64,000 nt of DNA from Rhodovulum sp. (GTDB lineage Bacteria; Pseudomonadota; Alphaproteobacteria; Rhodobacterales; Rhodobacteraceae): NCBI GenBank assembly GCA_020637615.1, contig JACKKC010000011.1:1-64000 (forward strand), written 5' to 3'. The translations under genes were made by a program, and so were the position numbers. Shown piece by piece: positions 20,502-29,178 of the stretch; position 1 is the first letter of the stretch, and each line of letters begins with the position of its first letter. Under the pieces are notes generated by a model. It ran no database searches. It had not been told where the DNA came from and saw only the letters and a list, made by a program, of their open reading frames with translations.

Positions 20502-20681
20502 TTCTGTGGTCTCCTCTGGTGGTTAGAGTTGTTTCTGAAACGACGGTTCATGGTGCCGCCGTCAGGAAGAAAGCCCGTTTCGAGTCGAACGCCCGCCCGG
20601 GCGTCTGCGCAGCCGCATGCGAGCCCCGTGCCCCGTCTCGCGAGCGGCTGAAAGCGGCGATGGTCGGGGTCGCCCGCGGAT

Positions 20682-21323
20682 TCATCGCGACACCCCCGGC
20701 ACCCCGTTCTCCGCGAACAGCATCTCGATGTAGCGCTTCAGGTGGTCGACGCTGTCGCGTGCCACCGCGCGGTCGCCGGTCGCCTTGGCGAGGATGAAGG
20801 CCCCCTGCAGCACGGCCTGGGTGTGGGCGGCGAGGCTGGCGGGCGTCCAGTCCGCCCTGATCCCGCGCGCCGCCATGGCCGCCGCGATGTCCGGCTCCAG
20901 CGTCGCGGCGTGACCGAAGATGCTGGCCGCGCAGGCGTCGCGGATGGCCGGATGCGAGTCGTAGACCTCCTGCGCCATGGTGCCCACGAGACAGGTGAAG
21001 GCAGCGGGCTCGCCCTCAATGATGGTCTTGCGGAATTCCACGTAGCCCATCAGCCGATCGAATGCGTCGTCATGATCGTGATAGGGCGCATTCTCGAAAA
21101 ATGCGGATGTCGTCTCGGCCCAGAAGGCGGCGGCGGCCACGCCAAGCGCTTCCTTGTTCTCGAAGTGATGGAAGAACGCGCCCTTCGTCACACCGGCCAC
21201 CCTGCACAGATCGTCCACCGTGGTGGCGGAGAAGCCTTGCGCCCGTATCACGTCGCGTGCGGCCGACAGCAGCCTCGTACGGGCGTCGCCACGATCGGGA
21301 TCAACCTTGGTCGGTCTGGGCAT
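20682..21323 (-). CDS. TetR-family transcriptional regulator
   Basis: The ATG at 21323 begins MPRPTKVDPDRGDARTRLLS, followed by the TetR HTH (GFSATTVDDLCRVAGVTKGA, then FFHHFENKEALG). The C-terminal ligand-binding half (about 150 residues) is of the TetR_C type seen in regulators of detoxification genes. The protein has 213 residues. A perfect palindrome sits just upstream of the start (21329-21354), which is the usual autoregulatory arrangement. Targets probably include the adjoining VOC/YCII genes. Confidence 0.88.
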   Translation of the reverse strand: MPRPTKVDPDRGDARTRLLSAARDVIRAQGFSATTVDDLCRVAGVTKGAFFHHFENKEALGVAAAAFWAETTSAFFENAPYHDHDDAFDRLMGYVEFRKTIIEGEPAAFTCLVGTMAQEVYDSHPAIRDACAASIFGHAATLEPDIAAAMAARGIRADWTPASLAAHTQAVLQGAFILAKATGDRAVARDSVDHLKRYIEMLFAENGVPGVSR

Positions 21324-21328
21324 GCGCG

Positions 21329-21354
21329 ATACATACCAACTGACCGGTATGTAT
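21329..21354. promoter_or_regulatory. TetR-type operator palindrome
   Basis: ATACATACC and GGTATGTAT are perfect 9-base arms separated by 8 bases, starting six bases upstream of the TetR start codon. Size, symmetry and position fit the binding site of the TetR dimer encoded next to it. Binding would block the tetR promoter. Confidence 0.75.
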
Positions 21355-21397
21355 GTCAAGCAGAATGCCTCGGGACTTCTCGACAAGTGCCGCGCCG

Positions 21398-21721
21398 CTA
21401 TTCGAGTGGCCACACCTCGACGACACCATGGGCAACGGCACAGGGAACCTGGGAGACCTTCTCGATCGCCTCCGCCAGGTCGGCGGCCTCGATCACCGCG
21501 AAGCCGGCGACCGGCAGGGCCGAAGCCATGAACGGCCCCTCGCGGGTCTCGAGGCCGGCGGCTCGGGGATTGCGCACCTGCACCGGCGCGCCGGCGATTC
21601 CGATCAGCGCGCCCTCCGCAGCCAGCTTCGCATCCTGCGCGTGGGCTGCATCCCTGACGGGCTGCGGCGTGCGGTCGTAGCCGGTCCGGTCGCCGTAGCC
21701 GATGGTGATGAACCTGGGCAT
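21398..21721 (-). CDS. YCII/DGPF-family protein
   Basis: This 107-residue protein has the YCII-related dimeric alpha-beta barrel pattern. It starts MPRFITIGYGDRTGYDRTPQ, contains EGPFMASALPVAGFAVIEA and ends with an EVWPLE-type strand. These proteins often neighbour PhnB-like genes, sigma factors or DHFR-like genes, as here, but their function is unknown. It lies 17 bases downstream of the RibD-like reductase gene and is probably co-transcribed with it. Confidence 0.8.
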   Translation of the reverse strand: MPRFITIGYGDRTGYDRTPQPVRDAAHAQDAKLAAEGALIGIAGAPVQVRNPRAAGLETREGPFMASALPVAGFAVIEAADLAEAIEKVSQVPCAVAHGVVEVWPLE

Positions 21722-21738
21722 GGCTCGACCTCCTTACC

Positions 21739-22380
21739 CTATCTTGCGAGCCTGACATGCGTCGCGGCGTCGGTCGCTTCGTGCCCGACGACGCGGTAGC
21801 CGAGCGCCGGCAGATCGAGGCCCGCGAACATCGCCTCGCCGCACCCGAGAACCACCGGCGAGACCGCGAAATGCAGCTCGTCGATGACCCCGGCCTGAAG
21901 ATACTGCCGCACCGTGGAGACACCGCCGCCGATCTTCACGTTCCTGTCCCCGGCCGCCGACCTGGCCCGTTCCAGCGCGGCTTCGATCCCGTCCGTGACG
22001 AAGTGGAAGACCGTGCCGCCCTCCATCACCAAAGGGTCCCTCGGATGATGCGTGAGCACGAAGGTCGGGGCGTGATAGGGCGGATTGTCGCCCCACCAGC
22101 CCTTCCATGTCTCGTCGGGCCAGTCGCCGCGGACCGGGCCGAACATGTTCCGGCCCAGGATGAAGGCGCCGAAGCCGTCCATCGACCGGGTGGCGTAGTC
22201 GTTGTCGACACCCTCCGAGCCGCCGTCCTTGCCCAGCATCCTCTGGAACATCCTGGTGCCGAACATCCAGGTGTGCAGTGTCTCGCCGCGCTTCCCGAGC
22301 GGGTCTTCGCGGCTCTGGTCGGGCCCCGCGCCATAGCCGTCGATCGAAAGCGAAAACCCCGAGACGATCACCCTGCTCAC
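21739..22380 (-). CDS. RibD C-terminal / dihydrofolate-reductase-like protein
   Basis: I start this gene at GTG 22380 (VSRVIVSGFSLSIDGYGAGP), which has AAGGGG upstream. The 213-residue product has the DHFR-like fold of the RibD C-terminal domain: SIDGYGAGP, FGAFILGRNMFGP, PTFVLTHHPRDPL, VKIGGGVSTVRQYLQAG and IDELHFAVSPVVLG. Such stand-alone proteins are NADPH-dependent reductases with unknown substrates. It is divergent from an HxlR regulator gene 85 bases away, which probably controls it. Confidence 0.85.
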   Translation of the reverse strand: MSRVIVSGFSLSIDGYGAGPDQSREDPLGKRGETLHTWMFGTRMFQRMLGKDGGSEGVDNDYATRSMDGFGAFILGRNMFGPVRGDWPDETWKGWWGDNPPYHAPTFVLTHHPRDPLVMEGGTVFHFVTDGIEAALERARSAAGDRNVKIGGGVSTVRQYLQAGVIDELHFAVSPVVLGCGEAMFAGLDLPALGYRVVGHEATDAATHVRLAR

Positions 22381-22401
22381 CGCCGCCCCTTTCTGTGTGC
22401 A

Positions 22402-22429
22402 TTTTGCAAGCTGTTGCCTTGTAGCAAAA
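22402..22429. promoter_or_regulatory. Inverted repeat between the RibD-like and HxlR genes
   Basis: TTTTGC (22402-22407) and GCAAAA (22424-22429) are inverted arms 16 bases apart in the divergent promoter region, followed by the palindrome GTAATTAC (22432-22439). This is where an HxlR-type regulator would be expected to bind. The arms are short, so the call is tentative. Confidence 0.4.
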
Positions 22430-22465
22430 CCGTAATTACTCTGCAAGCAGTTTACGGAGACCCGA

Positions 22466-22957
22466 ATGCAGAAGCCGATCCGGTCCGGCTGCCCGATCAA
22501 CCTGACGCTCGAGACGCTCGGCGACCGATGGAGCCTGATCGTCATCCGCGACATCATGTTCGGCAACCGGCGGCACTACCGCGACCTGCTGAACAATTCA
22601 GTGGAAGGCATCGCCTCGAACATTCTGGCCGACCGGCTGCGGAAGCTGGTGGACGCGGGCCTGCTCTCGACGAGCCCCGACCCCGCGCACAAGCAGAAGA
22701 CGGTCTACAGCCTGACCGAGCCGGCGATTCAGCTGGTGCCGCTGCTCGCCCAGATGGGCGCCTGGGGGCGGCGCTTCACCCCGGCGACCCGGGAGCTCTC
22801 GATCCGCGCCCGGCTTCTCGAAGAGGGCGGGCCGGCGATGTGGGAGGCGTTCATGGCGGAGCTACGCAGCCTGCACCTCGGCGCAGCACCGCCGCAGCGC
22901 TCGGTGATCGAGGAACTGACCGATGCCTACCTGGCGGCGATGGCAGGCGCTGGGTAG
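22466..22957 (+). CDS. HxlR-family transcriptional regulator
   Basis: The 163-residue winged-helix regulator begins MQKPIRSGCPINLTLETLGD and shows the HxlR signature (WSLIVIRDIMFGNRRHYRDL, ILADRLRKLVDAGLL). The conserved N-terminal cysteine (CPIN) is present; in this family it can act as a redox or electrophile sensor. The gene is divergent from the RibD-like reductase, the normal layout for an HxlR regulator and its target. Confidence 0.9.
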   Translation: MQKPIRSGCPINLTLETLGDRWSLIVIRDIMFGNRRHYRDLLNNSVEGIASNILADRLRKLVDAGLLSTSPDPAHKQKTVYSLTEPAIQLVPLLAQMGAWGRRFTPATRELSIRARLLEEGGPAMWEAFMAELRSLHLGAAPPQRSVIEELTDAYLAAMAGAG

Positions 22958-23218
22958 CATCGACGGCCGATCATGATGCGACTCATCGCACCGATTCCCT
23001 CGCCCCCTTACCCGCCGGCGCTACATCCGGCCGTTGGTCTATGCGCGCCAACCGACAGGCCACTGCTTTCCCGTCTTCGACGTTGAGGTACGAAAAGAAC
23101 TCCTCTACCACCGATTCGAGAGCGGCCCTGAAGCTGGTGAGGGGTTCGAGCAGCCGGACGACAACGCCTGCGGGATCGCCATCCCTGCCATGCATCGCTA
23201 GAATTTCGAGGGAACCGA

Positions 23219-24130
23219 ATGACCCGCTACCGTGGAATCTGGCCCGTCGCGCCCACGCCGTTCCACGAGGACGGGGCACTCGATCTCGACGGCATGAAGC
23301 GGGTGCTCGACTGCCTCATCGATCAGGGTGCGGACGGGATCTGCATCCTCGCCAATTTCTCCGAGCAGTTCCTGGTCTCCGACGAGGAGCGCGCGATCCT
23401 GACCCGGCTCTGCCTCGAGCACGTCTCGGGCCGGGTGCCGGTCATCGTCACCATCAGCCATTTCGCCACGCGGATCGCGGTCGACCGGGCGCGCTTCGCC
23501 AGGGATCTCGGCGCGGATATCGTGATGATGATGCCGCCCTATCACGGCGCGCTGCTGAAGGGCACGTCGGAACAGACCTACGAGCAGTTCCGTGCCGTCG
23601 GCGAGGTCGGCATCCCGATCATGGTGCAGGACGCGCCGCTCTCGGGGGTCGAGCTTCCGGTTCCGCTTCTCGTGCGCATGGCGCGCGAGATCGAGGCGGT
23701 GCGGCTGTTCAAGATCGAATGCCCGCAGGCCGCGAACAAGCTTCGCGCGCTGATCGTCGAAGGCGGCGACGCCATCGAAGGGCCGTTCGACGGCGAGGAG
23801 GGTATCACGCTTCTCGCCGATCTCGACGCCGGCGCGACCGGGTCGATGACGAGCGGCATGATCGTCGACCGGATCAAGCCGGTCATCGAAAAGCATCACG
23901 CCGGAGACATCGCCGGGGCGACCGAGGCCTATGGCCGCGTTGCCATGGCCATCAACCACGAGAATCGCCAATGCGGCTGGCGGTCGTGCAAGGCGGCGAT
24001 GGTCGAGGGCGGCGTGATCCGCTCCGAATTCTGCCGTCACCCGATCGCCCCCCTGCATCCCGCCATTCGTCAGCGCCTGATCGACCTGCTGAGGCCGATC
24101 GATCCGCTCGTCCTGCGCTGGGGCCGGTAG
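23219..24130 (+). CDS. Probable L-2-keto-3-deoxyarabonate dehydratase (DapA/NAL superfamily)
   Basis: The 303-residue protein has a DHDPS-type TIM barrel. Schiff-base lysine K165 lies in LFKIECPQAANKL. The tyrosine usual in the YNxP motif is replaced by QDAP (VQDAPLSG). ICILANFSEQF, MMMPPYHGA, GGDAIEGPFDGEEGITLL, INHENRQ and DPLVLRWG match what I recall of the Azospirillum L-2-keto-3-deoxyarabonate dehydratase. That enzyme forms alpha-ketoglutarate semialdehyde in non-phosphorylating L-arabinose breakdown. The gene stands alone; the rest of an arabinose pathway is not adjacent. It may act on a 2-keto-3-deoxy acid from the dehydratase near 12.3-13.4 kb. Confidence 0.75.
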   Translation: MTRYRGIWPVAPTPFHEDGALDLDGMKRVLDCLIDQGADGICILANFSEQFLVSDEERAILTRLCLEHVSGRVPVIVTISHFATRIAVDRARFARDLGADIVMMMPPYHGALLKGTSEQTYEQFRAVGEVGIPIMVQDAPLSGVELPVPLLVRMAREIEAVRLFKIECPQAANKLRALIVEGGDAIEGPFDGEEGITLLADLDAGATGSMTSGMIVDRIKPVIEKHHAGDIAGATEAYGRVAMAINHENRQCGWRSCKAAMVEGGVIRSEFCRHPIAPLHPAIRQRLIDLLRPIDPLVLRWGR

Positions 24131-24510
24131 CACGGGCCCCGCACGGGGCACCCAAATCCTTCCGAACGTCAGCCCGGGCGCCCCCCGCCCCCCGTGTCGC
24201 GGCCCGAGCCGGTCGGGCTCCGCCGCAATGGTCCGGGAGGGCGTATCACGATGAAACGGAATCTATCATATTGCAATTGCTACATTTTTCAGAATGCGGT
24301 CGGTGAACACCTCGGGCCGGCGCGTGACGGGTCGCCACGCCACTGCCGGTCCGAGTGTGCCCCAGCCCGATCGGGTTGTCCCGATCCGCAACCGGCGGGA
24401 AAGCGGCCCTGCCCTCGTCCTCCGGTGCGGCCTTCTCCCGTCCCGAGGTTCGGCCTCGGGCCGCTGCTTCTGTCAGGCGGAACGGCCGTCGGTCAGATCC
24501 ATGGCGTGCG
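24131..24510. other. Convergent intergenic region, no gene seen
   Basis: About 380 bases separate the ends of the dehydratase gene and lutC. A short hairpin (GCCCC GCAC GGGGC) follows the dehydratase stop and may end its transcript. A local AT-rich stretch lies near 24248-24300. Open frames here lack protein character. Confidence 0.45.
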
Positions 24511-25158
24511 TCACTCCGGAATATCGTCCGTGCCGGTGATGATGATGTGCAGAAATCCCGGTCCATGGGCGCCGCGGACGTAGCTGCCCTCGATGTCGGT
24601 GGTGCCGCTCGGGCCGGTGATCAGGATGGCGTTGCGCGGGACCGAGGCCGCCTCGAGCCGCGCCGCGTAATCCTCAAGCCAGGGCAGCAGGGTGGATTCG
24701 CGCAGCACGACGATATGGTGCAGCGGCAGGAAGGACAGCAGGATCGGTGCGTCCGGCCCGGAATGGACCACCAGCGATCCGCTCTCCGCGATGCCGTAGA
24801 GCGCGAGGCCGAGGGCGGCGGGCTCGTCGGCGGCGAGGTGGTCATGGGTGGCGATGCCGGTCCAGTCCAGCGCCGTCAGCGCCGGCGCAGGCTGCACCGA
24901 CAGGCCGACGAGACCATGGCGCTCCAGATAGCGCGCCACCGCCTCGGGGACCGAAGCCATGTTTGCCACGCGCTCGACACTGGCGCCGAGCGCGGTGGCC
25001 TTGAGGGTGAAAGCCTCGGGCAGGCCCGGCGCGGCAAGCGGCGGGCGGCTGCTGTCGGGGTCGTCGAGGAGTGCGGCGGCGGCATCGGCGACGGCGCGGG
25101 CGTCCCCGGCGGGACAGGCTGCGAGAACAGCGTTCAGGATTGTGTCGCGGGCGGTCAT
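24511..25158 (-). CDS. lutC: Lactate utilization protein C
   Basis: The 215-residue LutC/YkgG-type protein of the LUD domain family is the third subunit of the LutABC L-lactate oxidase. Motifs include GIAESGSLVVHSG, LSFLPLHHIVVL and the C-terminal ITGPSGTTDIEG, typical of LutC. Its start overlaps the lutB stop by four bases, and it is the last gene of the operon dld-lldP-lutA-lutB-lutC. Confidence 0.93.
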   Translation of the reverse strand: MTARDTILNAVLAACPAGDARAVADAAAALLDDPDSSRPPLAAPGLPEAFTLKATALGASVERVANMASVPEAVARYLERHGLVGLSVQPAPALTALDWTGIATHDHLAADEPAALGLALYGIAESGSLVVHSGPDAPILLSFLPLHHIVVLRESTLLPWLEDYAARLEAASVPRNAILITGPSGTTDIEGSYVRGAHGPGFLHIIITGTDDIPE

Positions 25159-26567
25159 TTGCGGCCTTTCTGCTGGTCGCGATATTGCTCCATGAAGGTG
25201 CGGCCAGAGGGACGCGGCAGGTCGCGATAGGCCGTCCAGCCCCCGGCCAGCGGCAGGCTGCCGATCCAGCCGTCCCGGCCGAAGGCCCGCAGCGCGCGCA
25301 CCCCGATCCGGCTGGCGAGGCGATAAAGCGCCGGCCGGTAGGCGACTTGCGCCCAGAGCCCGATGCCCGCACGCAGCGCGCCGGGCTCCAGCCGCTCGCG
25401 CCAGCTGCGCCTTCGCCAGGCGCGCAGCAGCGTCGGGATCGGGATGCCGACCGGGCAGACCTCGGCGCATCGGCCGTTCATGGTACAGGCATTGGGCAGG
25501 TCGCGCGCGGCCGCCAGCCCGTCCAGCACCGGCGTCAGCACCGAGCCCATCGGTCCGGGATAGGTCCCGCCATAGGCGTGGCCGCCGATCTGGCGATAGA
25601 CGACGCAATGGTTCATGCAGGCGCCGCAGCGGATGCAGCGCAGCATCTCCCGGAACTCGCCGGCCAGCATCTTCGTGCGGCCGTTGTCGACCAGCACGAT
25701 ATGCATCTCCTCCGGCCCGTCGGCGTCGCCGGGGCGTTTCGGGCCGCAATGGAAGGTGGTGTATTGCGTCAGCTCCCCGCCGGTCGCGGAGCGCACCAGG
25801 ATGCGCAGGAGCGCCATCGCATGCGCGGTCGAGGGCACGATCTTCTCGATCCCCGCGGTGACGATATGGACGCGCGGCGGCGTGGTGGTCAGCTCCGCAT
25901 TGCCCTCGTTGGTCACGGTGCAGGTCGCGCCGGTATCGGCCACGAGGAAATTCGCGCCCGAGATGCCGACATCCGCGCCGAGGAACTTCTCGCGCAGGAC
26001 GCGGCGCGCGCTCTGGACCATGGTCGCGGGATCGTCCGCCTCGGGGGGCGGCTGGTGGCTGGCGTTGAAGAGCTCCGCCACCTGCTCGCGCGTGCGGTGC
26101 ATGGCGGGCCAGATGATATGGGACGGCGTCTCGCCGGCGAGCTGGATGATATGCTCGGCCAGGTCGGTCTCGACCCGCTCGATCCCGGCATCGGCAAGGG
26201 CATGGGGAAGCCCGATCTCCTCGCCCAGCATGGATTTCGACCGGGTGACGACCTTCGCCTTCGCATCCAGGCAGAGGCGCGTGACGATGGCCCGGGCCTC
26301 GGCGTCGTCCACCGCCCAATGCACATGGGCGCCGGAGGCGGTGGCGTTCCGCTCGAACATCTCGAGGTAATGGCCCAGGTTGGCGATGACATGGTCCTTG
26401 ATCGCGCGGCCGCGGGCGCGGGCGGCGTCGAATTCCGGAAAGGCGGCGACGGCGGCGGCGCGCTTGGCCTCCGCCGTGCCGGTGGTGCGGTCGATGGCCA
26501 GCTTCAGCGTGCGGTCCGCCAGCGCCGCCCTGGCGCGCTCCTTGAAGGGGGGCAGTGCGACGTTCAT
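25155..26567 (-). CDS. lutB: Lactate utilization iron-sulfur protein B
   Basis: The 470-residue LutB has an N-terminal LUD domain (VTRSKSMLGEEIGL, GADVGISGANFLVADTG) and two ferredoxin-type cysteine clusters: C311-x2-C314-x2-C317-x3-C321 (CIRCGACMNHCVVY) and C361/C367/C371 (CTMNGRCAEVCPVG). These hold [4Fe-4S] clusters that pass electrons from L-lactate oxidation. Three bases separate it from lutA. It is of typical length and intact. Confidence 0.95.
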   Translation of the reverse strand: MNVALPPFKERARAALADRTLKLAIDRTTGTAEAKRAAAVAAFPEFDAARARGRAIKDHVIANLGHYLEMFERNATASGAHVHWAVDDAEARAIVTRLCLDAKAKVVTRSKSMLGEEIGLPHALADAGIERVETDLAEHIIQLAGETPSHIIWPAMHRTREQVAELFNASHQPPPEADDPATMVQSARRVLREKFLGADVGISGANFLVADTGATCTVTNEGNAELTTTPPRVHIVTAGIEKIVPSTAHAMALLRILVRSATGGELTQYTTFHCGPKRPGDADGPEEMHIVLVDNGRTKMLAGEFREMLRCIRCGACMNHCVVYRQIGGHAYGGTYPGPMGSVLTPVLDGLAAARDLPNACTMNGRCAEVCPVGIPIPTLLRAWRRRSWRERLEPGALRAGIGLWAQVAYRPALYRLASRIGVRALRAFGRDGWIGSLPLAGGWTAYRDLPRPSGRTFMEQYRDQQKGRK

Positions 26568-26570
26568 GGC

Positions 26571-27338
26571 TCAGGCCTCCTCGCCGATGGCGGGGCCGTC
26601 CGCGCGGCCCGCCAGCACCTCGATCGCATGGAAGCAGCGGGTCTTCGCGCCGCGCCGGTGGAGCTTGCCGGCCATGTTCATCAGGCAGCCCAGATCGCCC
26701 GCGAGCAGCAGATCCGCCCCGGTGCCCTCGATCGCCTCGGCCTTCTCGGTGACGATGGCGTTCGAGATGTCGGAATATTTGACGCAGAAGGTTCCGCCGA
26801 AGCCGCAGCAGACGTCGTTGCCGGGCAGGCCGCGCATCTCGAGTGCCTCGACATGGGCGAGCAGCGCGCGGGGCTGGGCGGCGACGCCCAGCTCGCGCAG
26901 CCCCGAGCAGCTGTCGTGATAGGTGGCGGAGGCGGCGAGCCGCCTGCCGCTTGGCGCATAGCCCAGGACATCGACCAGGAAGCTGGTGATCTCATGGGTC
27001 TTGGCCGCGAAGGCCTTGGCGCGGGCGGCCCAATCCGGGTCGCCCGCCAGGAGTTCCGGCCAACCATGCACCATCGTCGCCGCGCAGGACCCCGAGGGCA
27101 GGACGACATGGTCGAACCCCTCGAAGGCCGCGATGGTCTGGCGTGCCAGCCGCGCGGTGTCGCGGTCGTCGCCGCTGTTGAAGGCCGGCTGGCCGCAGCA
27201 GGTCTGCGCCTCCGGCACCTCGACCCGGCATCCGGCCTCCTCCAGGAGCTGGATCGCGGCAAAGCCGATCTGCGGCCGGATGGCATCGACGAGGCAGGTC
27301 ACGAAGAGACCGACCGTGGGTTGTGGTTGTCCGGACAT
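26571..27338 (-). CDS. lutA: Lactate utilization iron-sulfur protein A
   Basis: I take ATG 27338 (MSGQPQPTVGLFVTCLVDAI) as the start. The 255-residue protein has the paired cysteine-rich CCG domains of LutA/GlpC-type oxidoreductases (TCCGQPAFNSGD, HDSCSGLREL, VCCGFGGTFCVKYSDIS). With LutB and LutC it oxidises L-lactate to pyruvate at the membrane. It lies seven bases downstream of lldP in the same operon. An in-frame ATG at 27371 would overlap lldP and is less likely. Confidence 0.94.
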   Translation of the reverse strand: MSGQPQPTVGLFVTCLVDAIRPQIGFAAIQLLEEAGCRVEVPEAQTCCGQPAFNSGDDRDTARLARQTIAAFEGFDHVVLPSGSCAATMVHGWPELLAGDPDWAARAKAFAAKTHEITSFLVDVLGYAPSGRRLAASATYHDSCSGLRELGVAAQPRALLAHVEALEMRGLPGNDVCCGFGGTFCVKYSDISNAIVTEKAEAIEGTGADLLLAGDLGCLMNMAGKLHRRGAKTRCFHAIEVLAGRADGPAIGEEA

Positions 27339-27345
27339 GGTTTCC

Positions 27346-29112
27346 TCAGTTCGTTGCCAGAACCGCAGCATGGCCGCGGTTGCGCGACATGACCAGCAGC
27401 ACGACGGCGACCCAGATCGCGGCGGCAGCCCACCACACGAGGTTGCCGGTCAGCAGCGCGAATCCGATCAGCCCGCCCTGGATGCAATAATAGGCCATCG
27501 GGATCAGGGTTTTGCGGATCAGTTCGCCCTCGCGGTCGGTCAGCCCGACCGTGGCCGAGGCGGCGACGACGTTGTGCACGCAGATCATGTTGCCCGCAGC
27601 CCCGCCGATGGCCTGCAGCGCCACCACGGTGCCCGCGCCCGCCGCGCCCAGCCCGATGCTCGTCGCGGTCGAGAACTGGAACAGCGAGAACATCATGTTG
27701 CTTATGGTGTTCGACCCGGCGACGAAGGCCCCCATCGCGCCGATCCAGGGCGCGAACATCGGCCAGGCCTGTCCTACCGCCGAGGAGACGCCTTCGGCCA
27801 GGACGATGGGCATGCTCGCCAGCGTGTCGGAGGCCGAGTTCAGGAAGACCTGCACCATCGGCACCGCCAGAAGCAGGGCGGGCGCGGCGGCCATCATGGT
27901 CGAGCCCGAGGATCGCAGCGCCTTGCCGTAGTCGCTCGCCTTCATGCCGTGGTAGAAATAGGTGAAGAGCGAGGCGAGGATCAGCACCGTGCCCGGCAGG
28001 TAGAGCAGCTGCACGCGCGCGTTGATGCCCGAGCCGAACAGGTCGTCGAGCGCGATGGTCACCGCGGGCGAGACCAGGAAGCCCTTGATCGGCGCGATGG
28101 TGCGGGTGAGGACCAGCAGGATCACCACCACGACATAGGGGGCCCAGGCCTTCAGGAGCGGCATCAGCGGCTTGTGGGCGTTGTGGTCCTCGAGATCGTC
28201 GAGCTTGCCGACCCAGGCCTCGTCCCACTGGTTGCGCGGCGGGAAGTCGAAGGTCTCCTTCGGGATCAGGAAGCCGCGCCTGGCCGCCGGCACCACGATC
28301 AGGAGCCCGATGATCCCGCCGAGCAGCGAGGGGAATTCCGGCCCGAGCGTCGCGGCGATGATCCAGTAGGGCACGGTGAAGGCGAGCCCGGCGAAGAGCG
28401 CGAATTTCCAGATGCGGAAACCCTCCACGAAGGAGCGGTTGGTGCCGAAGAAGCGCGTCAGCATGCCCACGAGGATCAGCGGGATCAGGAAGCCCACCAG
28501 CCCGTGGATCATGGCGACCTTGGCGGCGATCTGCATCAGGTAGTCGTGGAACGCCATCGGCGCGATGGTCTGCTCGACCAGCGGCTGGTCGACGAGACCG
28601 GTGCGCACGCCCACGAGAATCGGCGTGCCGACCGCGCCGAAGGACACCGGCGTGCTCTGGATGATCAGCGACACCATGACCGCGGCCATCGCCGGGAAGC
28701 CCACGGCAACGAGCAGCGGCGCGGCGATGGCGGCCGGCGTGCCGAAGCCCGAGGCGCCCTCGATCAGCGAGCCGAAGAGCCAGGCGATGATGATCGCCTG
28801 CACCCGCCGGTCGGGCGAGATCGAGGTGAACCCCCTCCGGATCGAGCGGATGCCGCCGCTCTCCTCGAGCGTATAGAGCATCAGGATCGCGCCGAAGACG
28901 ATATAGAGCAGGCTGACGGCGGTCACGACGCCGTTGACGGTGGCGCCCAGCACCTTGTTGAGCTCGGTGCCCCAGACCAGCAGCGCGGTCGCGGTGGTCA
29001 CCAGATAGGCCACGAACATCGAGAACTTGGCCGAGCGCGCCAGGACCACCAGCAGCAGAAATACCGTGGCTATTGGCAGCGTGGCCAAGATGATTGTGAA
29101 GGTTCCAGGCAT
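27346..29112 (-). CDS. lldP: L-lactate permease
   Basis: The 588-residue inner-membrane transporter of the LctP family imports lactate (and glycolate) with protons. About a dozen hydrophobic helices are visible. Family motifs include [38 protein letters not shown] and [18 protein letters not shown] near the end. It stands between dld and lutA, so uptake and both D- and L-lactate oxidation are made from one transcript. Confidence 0.95.
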   Translation of the reverse strand: MPGTFTIILATLPIATVFLLLVVLARSAKFSMFVAYLVTTATALLVWGTELNKVLGATVNGVVTAVSLLYIVFGAILMLYTLEESGGIRSIRRGFTSISPDRRVQAIIIAWLFGSLIEGASGFGTPAAIAAPLLVAVGFPAMAAVMVSLIIQSTPVSFGAVGTPILVGVRTGLVDQPLVEQTIAPMAFHDYLMQIAAKVAMIHGLVGFLIPLILVGMLTRFFGTNRSFVEGFRIWKFALFAGLAFTVPYWIIAATLGPEFPSLLGGIIGLLIVVPAARRGFLIPKETFDFPPRNQWDEAWVGKLDDLEDHNAHKPLMPLLKAWAPYVVVVILLVLTRTIAPIKGFLVSPAVTIALDDLFGSGINARVQLLYLPGTVLILASLFTYFYHGMKASDYGKALRSSGSTMMAAAPALLLAVPMVQVFLNSASDTLASMPIVLAEGVSSAVGQAWPMFAPWIGAMGAFVAGSNTISNMMFSLFQFSTATSIGLGAAGAGTVVALQAIGGAAGNMICVHNVVAASATVGLTDREGELIRKTLIPMAYYCIQGGLIGFALLTGNLVWWAAAAIWVAVVLLVMSRNRGHAAVLATN

Positions 29113-29178
29113 ATTTCCTCCTCCTATAGGGCGGCGACCGCCGCCGGTTCAGTGTGATTCAACTCGAAGTGCCTTGGC

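Noticed and set aside
26986..29157. A 723-codon plus-strand frame opposite lldP
   Set aside because: Antisense shadow of a clear permease; no motifs.
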